Shown piece by piece: positions 8,058 through 14,656 of a DNA stretch of 33,604 bases; within the stretch, counting starts at the first letter, position 1, and the number at the start of each line of letters is the position of its first letter. A model generated the notes under the pieces. It was not told where the DNA came from and did no database searches. It saw only the letters and a program-made list of their open reading frames with translations. The translations under genes were made by a program, and so were the position numbers. Source of the DNA: Blastopirellula sp. (lineage in GTDB: Bacteria > Planctomycetota > Planctomycetia > Pirellulales > Pirellulaceae). The DNA lies in NCBI GenBank assembly GCA_002733575.1, contig NVWB01000180.1, positions 1 through 33,604 on the forward strand. Reading direction: 5' to 3'.

Positions 8058-10841
8058 CTACTTCCAGTCAAGCATTTCAAAAACTCCCTCGCGGTTGGCG
8101 ACTCGTTCTGGTAATTCCAGGAGGTAATCTCGATAGAAGGCCAATAGTAATCCTGCTCCAAACAACATGCCGCCCCCTGCAGTTAGATAGATACCGATGG
8201 CGATTTGCGGTTGGTAGACCAACGAGATGATCAGCACGCATAGGTAAAAGAAGAGTGAACCACCACCAAACAGTGTCGATGCTTTCACCCGCCAGACGAC
8301 ACCGGTTGAGACCATCATCAGCGTGATTGCGATTAGCGTAACTTCGTCGTACAGAGAAAATGCCTGAGATGATTTCCAATAGTAAAACACCATGGCAAGT
8401 AGTGGTAAAGCCGTGAGCATGCTCCCGAGCCACAGTCCTAGCGAGACAGTGTCGTTGGGTGACTTCGATTCCTCTTCACGGAATCGACCCACGTAGCTAC
8501 TGCCCAGCATAATGAGGCCGGTGACAACCAAGAAGATTTCCGTCTTTCTCCAGATGGAAAGGTCAATTGCCATATTGATCGTCAGAATACTCACTCCTGC
8601 CATTCCCACAGTAGCCACCGTGTAAACCCTTCGCCAAGTGTTTGATCGAGACGCGACAGCTGCAACGATTCCGGCAGCAGTCATGATGCCCAATGACAAC
8701 CATTCAAACGAAGTTAAGTCTTGGTTCTTTAAACCGATTGCCGCTAGTTGGGCCAGTCCTTTCATTAAGGCGACAAGCAACGTGATTGACAAGATTGCAT
8801 GACCAGATTGCAGTACGATTGCCCTTTGTCCACGATCTACGGTTTTCTTTTCTCCGGTAGCAGAGTAGATTTGTTCCTCGATCTTTTCGATCCAGCGAGA
8901 AGCTATGATCAGTGCCAAGCCTACCAACGCGAACCCAGTTGTGAAGAATTCTAGTGGCAAGTCGTAGGATAACATGAGTTGCCAGATGGCCGCACATCCA
9001 GCAGCCACAGCGGCATAGGAACTGACCGACTGCTTACGAATCATCGCGGCAAGTGCATAAAATATTGACGCTTGTCCTAGCACGATTGCTAGATTCAGAT
9101 GAACGATTGGATCGATCCCTTTGACTGCCAATGCAAGTGATTCTACTATCACATGGCCTAAGATCAATATCGTAGTTGCATGAGCAACCCAGGCAACTGG
9201 CCGTTCAGGCGATTCGCCTCGCCACAATCTTGAAGCGATGATATATCCAATTGGGATCACCATTAACCAGGGTGCTTGAGAGTACCAGGTCACAACGCCC
9301 AACATTCGCAAGCTGCCTGCGGCTGCAACGACCAAGGCACCTGCTGCAAAAATTAAGTAAACAGCCGCCAAACTTTCACTCTTGCGTTGATACAAAAAGG
9401 CGGAAACTCGATTGCCAGCGGTTACCAACAGCATGACACCAACAAATATCCAGGAGGTATCTCGGCTGAATCCCAGTTCGCCAACCACAACACTGGTCGC
9501 TTGTAGGTGAAGCCACAAACCCAATGCAACAGGCACGATGCTTAGGATAAGAGCTAACGGTAAAACGGTGCGAGCATACCGATCATTTGATGCCGGGATT
9601 AAATACGATACCAAGCTAATGGTTGTCGCCATGATTGCGAGTGTGGCAATCACGCCTTCGATTTTGACTAAATCAAGGCTGACAAATGTCATCACGCACA
9701 TTACTAACGACATCGCGCCCAAGTAGATATAAAGTCCAATCTTCCGAACAACCAAGTCACTGTATAGATAGGCATACGCACCGACTAGCCACAAGATACC
9801 CGGAACTAAGCGGCTTTCTGTCAGCAGAATACCGCCTGCTGGAAGCTCAATATAATTTGCAAATGCTTCAACTGAACCTGCCAATTGCGAACCAAATAGT
9901 ACAATCAATGCACTGGCCAACTGCACATGTCCGCTCCAAAATAGCGGCAAGCCAAACTTGTCTTGGGTGAAGGTTTCTCCTTCGGCCGGGAAAGCTTTGT
10001 GGGCATGAATGGAAATCAATGCCATCGTCATGAGTAATACGCTCAATGGAGTCGCATTCTCCGCGATACCGATGTCTCCGAGTATTAATACAGCAGTCAA
10101 AGTAATTCCTGCCTGAACTGCATACATGAACAACGGATCTTTTAGAAGCCAGACGGTGCCTACAAAGATAAGCACACAGACCACACCTGCCATCCATAAA
10201 CCCTCTTGCAGTTGCAGGAGACCTTGTGCGTGATAAAACCATAGATTCAGCGAAACAAAAACACACCCGAGAAAGGCCAGGGCACGCCCTGCGGTCTTAT
10301 ATTTAGTTTTTAATTCAACGGCTCCACCACACCCAAGTACGGCCAAACTGGCAACGCCTAAGATTATTGCTGCCAGCAGTGGGCTCTCAAAGACTCCCCA
10401 GCTAATCAACCAGATGAGACCGCCCAGCACCATTATTCCACCACCCAGCGTTAGCAGCCAATGAATGCTGCGAGGATCGAGCAATGCGGTAAACATTCGA
10501 TTCATCCAGTCGCCAGAGTTGGTCTTTTGCGTTTCTTCTGTCGAACCCTCTTCAGCCGGAGCCTTATCTGTGTTCGGATTCCCTGAATCAAGGTACTCAT
10601 GCACTCTTTTGGGGCCATACAGATCTTTGGCAATCTTTAAGTTCCAGTTGTTCTCAGGTTCTTGTGGAATCTCCGACTCAGGCACCGATTCCGCTTGCAC
10701 CAACTCGTCCGGGTCCGTGGGTTGAACCTCCGGCAAGGTGACCACCTCTGAGCAGTTTGGACAGCGGGCACGGCGTCCTGCACAACTTTCTGGGGAATGC
10801 AAATCTGCTTTGCATTTAGGACAAGTGTGATAGATTGCCAT
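8058..10841 (-). CDS. Large multi-pass membrane protein with N-terminal zinc ribbon
   Basis: Unrecognised family; 927 residues from the chosen start. A zinc ribbon lies at the very N terminus: CPKC (C7, C10) and CPNC (C27, C30), as in other planctomycete proteins that begin with such a ribbon. An acidic linker of about 80 residues follows, with EPENNWNLKIAKDLYGPKRV. The remaining roughly 800 residues are almost entirely hydrophobic helices, probably more than 20 membrane segments in long uninterrupted series with short loops and no recognisable catalytic motif. ATG 10841 is preferred to the upstream start at 10883 because it places the ribbon right after the start and has a GGAG about 13 bases upstream. 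It is a lone leftward gene. Function unknown. Confidence 0.85.
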   Translation of the reverse strand: MAIYHTCPKCKADLHSPESCAGRRARCPNCSEVVTLPEVQPTDPDELVQAESVPESEIPQEPENNWNLKIAKDLYGPKRVHEYLDSGNPNTDKAPAEEGSTEETQKTNSGDWMNRMFTALLDPRSIHWLLTLGGGIMVLGGLIWLISWGVFESPLLAAIILGVASLAVLGCGGAVELKTKYKTAGRALAFLGCVFVSLNLWFYHAQGLLQLQEGLWMAGVVCVLIFVGTVWLLKDPLFMYAVQAGITLTAVLILGDIGIAENATPLSVLLMTMALISIHAHKAFPAEGETFTQDKFGLPLFWSGHVQLASALIVLFGSQLAGSVEAFANYIELPAGGILLTESRLVPGILWLVGAYAYLYSDLVVRKIGLYIYLGAMSLVMCVMTFVSLDLVKIEGVIATLAIMATTISLVSYLIPASNDRYARTVLPLALILSIVPVALGLWLHLQATSVVVGELGFSRDTSWIFVGVMLLVTAGNRVSAFLYQRKSESLAAVYLIFAAGALVVAAAGSLRMLGVVTWYSQAPWLMVIPIGYIIASRLWRGESPERPVAWVAHATTILILGHVIVESLALAVKGIDPIVHLNLAIVLGQASIFYALAAMIRKQSVSSYAAVAAGCAAIWQLMLSYDLPLEFFTTGFALVGLALIIASRWIEKIEEQIYSATGEKKTVDRGQRAIVLQSGHAILSITLLVALMKGLAQLAAIGLKNQDLTSFEWLSLGIMTAAGIVAAVASRSNTWRRVYTVATVGMAGVSILTINMAIDLSIWRKTEIFLVVTGLIMLGSSYVGRFREEESKSPNDTVSLGLWLGSMLTALPLLAMVFYYWKSSQAFSLYDEVTLIAITLMMVSTGVVWRVKASTLFGGGSLFFYLCVLIISLVYQPQIAIGIYLTAGGGMLFGAGLLLAFYRDYLLELPERVANREGVFEMLDWK

Positions 10842-10987
10842 ATTCGCGGACTCCAATTTGAAAGAGATTTCACCTGTCAGCAAGTTACAACACAGCTTAC
10901 CACACTGTTAAGCGTATTCCAGAGACCAAGAGGGTAGGCGATCTACATTTATTTTTAGAAATTTTATTATAGTAGAGCCAGAATTGG

Positions 10988-11025
10988 CCAGGGTGCCATG
11001 CTTTTTGCCGTTAGGCATAAGCATG
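10988..11025. repeat. Hairpin repeat, CCAGGGTGCCATGC type
   Basis: After CCAGGGTGC, the arms CATGCTT (10997-11003) and AAGCATG (11019-11025) pair, with an inner TGCC (11006-11009) and GGCA (11014-11017) around a GTTA loop. A T-run follows at 11026-11030, so it could also terminate plus-strand transcripts. A related sequence with different hairpin content sits at 13459-13497 beside the toxin gene. Confidence 0.6.
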
Positions 11026-11126
11026 TTTTTGAAGTTTTAGTAGATTGACTACTCGCCAGCCGACTTTAGAAGTGCAGGAAATATATCTCACGCAAAGACG
11101 CCAAGTCGCAAAGAAGGAAGAAAAAG

Positions 11127-11292
11127 GAGATGCACTATTTTTCGGAGATGAGTGGCCGATTCTGAATGAGACCGCACAAGCAGATGGATGGCGGCAGTGC
11201 GTTTGTGCTTTGATTGAACGGGTTGGCCGTGGACGGTATAATCGATTGGAGTAATTTTTATTTTAGACCATCCGTCCTACTTTACTTTCTAA
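11127..11292 (-). repeat. Dispersed intergenic repeat, copy C (inverted)
   Basis: Read on the minus strand from 11292, this gives the same block order as copy A: AAAGTAGGACGGATGGTC, then CCAATCGATT, CGTCCACGGC, CACAAACGC, GCCGCCATCCATCTG and TTGTGCGGT. It faces copy B across the small membrane-protein gene at 11353-11661, so that gene lies between inverted copies. Confidence 0.68.
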
Positions 11293-11352
11293 AGAATGAC
11301 CGTCCCTGGTCCAACAACAGGGGGTCACCATAATCAAAGGGGGACAATCCTC

Positions 11353-11661
11353 GTGTTAAAATTACAAATTGTCATGCCGGTTCTTATGTTTTTCGTGCTT
11401 GTCAGCTTAATCGCCCTTTGTATCTGGAAGCCAATCATTCTCAGAGTGATCGCTCGAATTTTTGCAGTGCTGGCTTCGGGGGCGGGTGTTACCGGAATCG
11501 TCGCTGGAATCATTTTTCTTCAAATTGGGACAACGCACTTTGAAGAAGATGAAGTTGTCTTAATGCTTGCGGGAGGTTCTGGACTGCTTGTCGGAGGCAT
11601 CATTGCTCTCGTGCTTTCCTTCGTTGGTCGGAGAAAGAAGACAGGAGAAAACCAAGACTGA
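11353..11661 (+). CDS. Small two-helix membrane protein, unknown function
   Basis: I do not recognise this family. From GTG 11353 the protein has 102 residues: a hydrophobic N-terminal segment (about 5-50, likely two closely spaced helices, VMPVLMFFVLVSLIALCI then IFAVLASGAGVTGIVAGIIF), a short acidic loop (HFEEDEVV), a glycine-rich helix (LMLAGGSGLLVGGIIALVLS) and a basic tail GRRKKTGENQD. The GTG is chosen because GGGGGA (11339-11344) lies about eight bases upstream and the hydrophobic region begins at once; an in-frame start at 11296 would add a polar leader that looks non-coding. It sits between inverted copies of the dispersed repeat (11127-11292 and 11671-11755). Confidence 0.55.
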   Translation: MLKLQIVMPVLMFFVLVSLIALCIWKPIILRVIARIFAVLASGAGVTGIVAGIIFLQIGTTHFEEDEVVLMLAGGSGLLVGGIIALVLSFVGRRKKTGENQD

Positions 11662-11670
11662 ATCAGTCAA

Positions 11671-11755
11671 GCAGAATGGATGGTCTACACCCAAAAATTA
11701 TCCAGTCGATTCAACCAAAACCCAAACGCTTGCCCGCCATTCATCCTACATTTTT
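11671..11755 (+). repeat. Dispersed intergenic repeat, copy B (short)
   Basis: Shares AATGGATGGTCT, TATCCAGTCGATT, AACCAAAACCCAAACGCTTG and CGCCATTCATC with copy A in the same order and orientation. It lacks the middle block of A and C and ends about four bases before the truncated toxin sequence at 11759, so the repeat and the truncated gene abut. Confidence 0.7.
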
Positions 11756-11758
11756 AGA

Positions 11759-11938
11759 TCAAGCAAACATCTCTTGCAACTTCGCCAGAACTTTGCTGCT
11801 GGGGGTGTGATGTACGGAACCAAGATTCTTAACCAGCCCCGTTTTGTCCACGGCTCGGATCTGATCGAGAGCAATATCACACTTCGTTTTCTGGAATGTA
11901 GTTCTGACTCTGGAGGGATAGTTTCGCAACGAGGTGAC
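11759..11938 (-). pseudogene. 5'-truncated PemK/MazF-like toxin fragment
   Basis: On the minus strand this gives 60 codons with no internal stop, ending in LAKLQEMFA and a stop, and matches the C-terminal part of the toxin encoded at 13142-13501 at 50 of 60 residues by my alignment (shared blocks SLRNYPSRVRTTFQK, LDQIRAVDKT, KLQEMFA). The first half of the gene, with the catalytic N-terminal strands, is absent; upstream the frame runs into unrelated sequence and a stop. Changes include R to G in DKTRLV, consistent with relaxed selection. It is a remnant of a duplicated or deleted toxin gene and lies in the same orientation as the full copy, with the serine hydrolase gene between them. Confidence 0.85.
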
Positions 11939-12059
11939 AACGGAGCAACCAACAGCTACACTTGGACTGCCTGCGCGTTAGGCCGAACATTTGCAGCCTA
12001 CAGCTGCTAGGCAGAAACTTCCAATCACAAAGTCAGGCGGCTCGGAAAGATAATCGTAA
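11939..12059. other. Intergenic sequence before the serine hydrolase gene
   Basis: Links the toxin remnant to the hydrolase gene. It contains an imperfect inverted pair, GCCTGC at 11970-11975 and GCAGCC at 11993-11998. I found no promoter or ribosome site strong enough to report. Confidence 0.3.
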
Positions 12060-13106
12060 ATGCAAAAAATGAAGCGTACAGTTCGAATACTTAGAATAAT
12101 CATGCCTCTCGTGGGGATAATCAGTATTGTGGTATTCCCTCCCTGGAACGGAATATGGGCATGGATAGTGCCTCTACCTGATACTGTGCAGGAGCAGGTC
12201 GATGATGCGATTGACCATGGGCTGGATGGTATCATCGTTTATGTAGATCAACCAGGCAAAACGCCCGTTTTTTATTCCGCTGGCTGGAAAAACAAAGTGA
12301 CTCAAGTGCCAGCCGATCCGCACGCATTGTTCAAAATTGGCAGTATCAGCAAGCTGTATATCGCCACTGCTACCGCCAAATTGGTCAATAACCAGAGCTT
12401 GTCGTTGGACGACACCCTCGCTGATCACTTACCTGAACTTGTTGGAAGAATTGAATATGCAGATCAGATTACCCTGAGAAAGATGATACAACATCGCAGT
12501 GGCATTCCTAATTTCACCGACGATAAAGAGTTCGACTGGTTCATTCCGCAGACAGACATCAACAAGGCTCTGGAACTGGTATTAGATGAACCCGCAGATT
12601 TTAAGCCTGACGCTCGCTACAGTTATTCCAATACAAATTATCTGTTGATTGGCCGTATCCTTGATAAAGTATTGGGATACAGTCACCAGCAATACATCGA
12701 TAGTGAAATCCTGGCTCCTCTCGGGTTAACGAATACGTACAGTTTGCTCAGCCAGGTGGAATACGAAGATGTTGTCAGTGGGTACTGGTATCAATATGAC
12801 GATGATCTTAGGCAGCTTGATTTTACAATTCCTGGTGGATCGATGGTCGCAACTGCAGAGGACGTCGGTATATTTTTGAGAGCATTGAATGATGGCTCAT
12901 TGCTGAATGACGATGAGCAGGCTATCTACTCCTCTATCTACAAATATGAACATAAAGGCTGGTTACCAGGATACCACAGTATCGCACGCTATCACGCGGA
13001 CAATGATACTGTTGTCATTCAATTTGTGAGTACTACCGGCGGAAACACGGAGCTGACATCGATTGTCGTTTATAGCCGGATTGTCAAAATTCTGCATAGG
13101 CAATAA
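12060..13106 (+). CDS. Serine beta-lactamase-like hydrolase (PF00144 family)
   Basis: A membrane-anchored serine hydrolase of the class C beta-lactamase / DD-peptidase / esterase superfamily, 348 residues. A single hydrophobic segment (about 8-37) should anchor it with the enzyme domain outside the cytoplasm. All three catalytic motifs are visible: S95-I-S-K98 (SxxK, nucleophile and base), Y189-S-N191 (YxN) and H298-K-G300 in place of the KTG box, as in many esterase-like members. The HRSGIPNF segment near 145-152 is also typical. Substrate cannot be told from sequence; a peptidase or esterase is more likely than a resistance enzyme. It lies between a truncated and a full toxin sequence in direct orientation and has no functional partner nearby. 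Confidence 0.9.
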   Translation: MQKMKRTVRILRIIMPLVGIISIVVFPPWNGIWAWIVPLPDTVQEQVDDAIDHGLDGIIVYVDQPGKTPVFYSAGWKNKVTQVPADPHALFKIGSISKLYIATATAKLVNNQSLSLDDTLADHLPELVGRIEYADQITLRKMIQHRSGIPNFTDDKEFDWFIPQTDINKALELVLDEPADFKPDARYSYSNTNYLLIGRILDKVLGYSHQQYIDSEILAPLGLTNTYSLLSQVEYEDVVSGYWYQYDDDLRQLDFTIPGGSMVATAEDVGIFLRALNDGSLLNDDEQAIYSSIYKYEHKGWLPGYHSIARYHADNDTVVIQFVSTTGGNTELTSIVVYSRIVKILHRQ

Positions 13107-13141
13107 AATTAATTGATCAGGTCAACCGCAAGCTAGATCAT

Positions 13142-13501
13142 TCAAGCAAACATCTCTTGCAACTTCGCCAGAGATTTGCTGCTGGTGGTCTGATGTACGG
13201 AACCGAGCTTCTTCACCAATCGCGTTTTGTCGACGGCTCGGATCTGATCGAGCACAATGTCACTCTTGATTTTCTGAAACGTCGTTCTGACTCTTGAGGG
13301 ATAGTTTCGCAGAGAGGTTGTCATGGGTGCGATGAGAACGGTTCTTAGGGTGTGGTTCATTTCATTTGGGGAAACCACGAGGCAAGGCCGGGGCTTTGGA
13401 ATTTCCGAACCTTGAGTTGGATCGAGAGAAACAAGATAGACGTTGAATTGATCCAAAGCATGCCCACGCGAAAGCGCGAGGGTATGGCACCAGGGTTTCA
13501 T
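13142..13501 (-). CDS. PemK/MazF-family toxin, apparently without antitoxin
   Basis: An mRNA-cleaving toxin of the PemK/MazF fold. The core is typical: FNVYLVSLDPTQGSEI, then KPRPCLVVSPNEMN, LRTVLIAPMTTS, IVLDQIRAVDKTRLVKKLG and the terminal LQEMFA. The R-P-C segment and the IVLDQIR strand are the conserved active-site regions. Start is uncertain: the open frame reaches 13597, ATG 13501 gives 119 residues, and TTG 13456 gives 104 residues beginning just before the conserved core, nearest to normal length. Residues coded between 13501 and 13456 come from a hairpin repeat (13459-13497). No MazE/AbrB-type antitoxin frame is visible upstream, where one is expected. A 5'-truncated copy lies at 11759-11938. 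Confidence 0.85.
   Translation of the reverse strand: MKPWCHTLALSRGHALDQFNVYLVSLDPTQGSEIPKPRPCLVVSPNEMNHTLRTVLIAPMTTSLRNYPSRVRTTFQKIKSDIVLDQIRAVDKTRLVKKLGSVHQTTSSKSLAKLQEMFA
13459..13497. repeat. Hairpin repeat overlapping the toxin 5' end
   Basis: CATGCCCACGCG (13459-13470), an AAAG loop, and CGCGAGGGTATG (13475-13486) form a stem with one wobble and one mismatch, followed by GCACCAGGG. On the minus strand it begins CCCTGGTGCCAT, similar to the CCAGGGTGCCATGC element at 10988. It lies immediately upstream of the conserved part of the toxin gene, where the antitoxin end or ribosome site should be. Confidence 0.6.
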
Positions 13502-13597
13502 TAAAAACACCCGGCGGGCCTTACATTTGTTTTGTAAACTGGACCAGAGTTCGGATCTTTTTTTCAATACAAAACAGAGAGATTTTTCATGGGGCAC

Positions 13598-13914
13598 TCA
13601 GGCTTCAATCACTGGCAAGCAAGCGGCACCAACCAGTTTCTACCGGGGGGAAAGGTTGTTGTTTCATCGGTTGAAAATGTGCAGATTGCGAATTTGTCCA
13701 TGGATGGTTTTTTGTCCAATGGACAAATTTGGGACATGTTCCAGTTGCCAGTATTTCAACTTGCCATAAGTCACTTGAGACTACCACTTACAACGACACA
13801 AAAAATGCTTCTGCGACCTGCCAACCGACGACAAGTGGCTTGATAATTTGTCCATTGGACAAAATGGCCGCACCAGAGGGGTTTTCTGGGAAATTTAGCC
13901 ATTGGACATCTTGG
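13598..13914. other. Intergenic region with repeated palindromic sites
   Basis: No gene I can support lies between the glycosylase 3' end and the toxin frame. It holds two near-identical palindromes: TTTGTCCAATGGACAAA at 13711-13727 and TTTGTCCATTGGACAAA at 13847-13863 (8-base arms, one central base). A half site TTTGTCCA is at 13693-13700 and a degenerate copy TTTAGCCATTGGACAT at 13894-13909. The sites are 46-136 bases apart. They may be operators of an unknown regulator or parts of a hairpin repeat family. Confidence 0.6.
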
Positions 13915-14520
13915 CTACAAAGTAGGGTTCTTCGCAATCTGATACATGTACATCGCCAGGTAGGTTCGGTAAGGTTGAAAGCGATCGACGCTGGAGCCGG
14001 TGTGGGCATTTTCGGTGGTCAGGCTTTGGTAGATTTTTGAGACGGTGTTATCGCCCGAGGGCCAGATGTTTTTGTCTCCGAAGTAGAAGATACCAGTCAT
14101 GTCGGCCGTCCATTGGCCGATGCCCCAGATCGTGGTGAGTCGTTCGGAACGCTCTGGGTGTTTCATTCGTTTTAGTTGGGCTTCGTTGAGTAAACCATCT
14201 TCATGGGCCTGGATGATGGCCTTCATGGTTTTGGCTTTGGCGTTGGAGAGCCCACAGGCCCGCAGTTCTTCGATCTCGGCCTTCTTGATGTGATTAATCA
14301 GTTTTTTACGGCCTGCCGATTTGACAACTTTCTCCCAGATCGAAGCTGCCGCTTTGGTCGATAGTTGTTGCCCGGCCACGACCCGGCAGAGTGTATCTGG
14401 CAGTGGTTTTTCGTTTCTACGCTTGAACTTTACCGGCCCAGTGCGAATCAAGGCCTGAGTCAACTTGCTGGAAATCTCCTGAGAGATTTCAATAAACTGA
14501 TCATGGATTTTTCTGCTCAC
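13915..14520 (-). CDS. DNA-3-methyladenine glycosylase, AlkA/HhH-GPD family
   Basis: A base-excision repair glycosylase that removes alkylated purines. Its 201 residues are much shorter than E. coli AlkA (282) because the N-terminal beta domain is absent; this compact form, like yeast Mag1-type enzymes, keeps only the helical core. The helix-hairpin-helix is at about 127-142 (LTTIWGIGQWTADM) and the catalytic aspartate is D157 in WPSGDNTVSK. The VVAGQQLSTKAA segment (47-58) is the family's conserved DNA-contact region. No other repair gene is adjacent and the leftward neighbour is the toxin gene after a 300-base gap of repeats. Confidence 0.92.
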   Translation of the reverse strand: MSRKIHDQFIEISQEISSKLTQALIRTGPVKFKRRNEKPLPDTLCRVVAGQQLSTKAAASIWEKVVKSAGRKKLINHIKKAEIEELRACGLSNAKAKTMKAIIQAHEDGLLNEAQLKRMKHPERSERLTTIWGIGQWTADMTGIFYFGDKNIWPSGDNTVSKIYQSLTTENAHTGSSVDRFQPYRTYLAMYMYQIAKNPTL

Positions 14521-14656
14521 CGCGTGTACCTTGGTGTGAATGAAGAGGTTGAGGTCATCTTATCTAATTGGTTTGATGCACCCAAGCGTGAGAAGATACT
14601 TTAGTTTTTTTGTCGAGCAGCTGCGGCTCGCCCGTTGATTGAATGCCGGCCCGGCT

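Larger units (their letters stand above)
10842..11352. other. Repeat-filled intergenic region
   Basis: No gene I can support. Contents are a hairpin at 10988-11025, a common bacterial motif of the form ACGCAAAGACGCCAAG at 11090-11105, and repeat copy C at 11127-11292. An open frame of 69 codons at 11045-11254 spans these repeats and reads through them, so I treat it as accidental. Confidence 0.6.

Noticed and set aside
11045..11254. Open frame of 69 codons on the plus strand
   Set aside because: It runs through the ACGCAAAGACGCCAAG motif and the inverted dispersed repeat; the repeat in its other copies has no such frame, so coding is unlikely.
11970..11998. GCGTTAGGC followed by an inverted pair, resembling an integron attC core site
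   Set aside because: No partner RYYYAAC core lies at a suitable distance on either strand and no integrase is present; one candidate inside the toxin remnant fails the consensus.
13598..13914. Possible antitoxin frames of 60 to 80 codons upstream of the toxin gene
   Set aside because: None shows an AbrB/MazE or RHH pattern, and they cross the repeated palindromes, giving repeated phrases such as LSNGQI; kept only as an intergenic region.
14600..14650. Inverted repeat GAGC...GCTC after the S41 protease gene as a terminator
   Set aside because: On the coding (minus) strand the hairpin is followed by A residues, not T residues, so it does not fit an intrinsic terminator.
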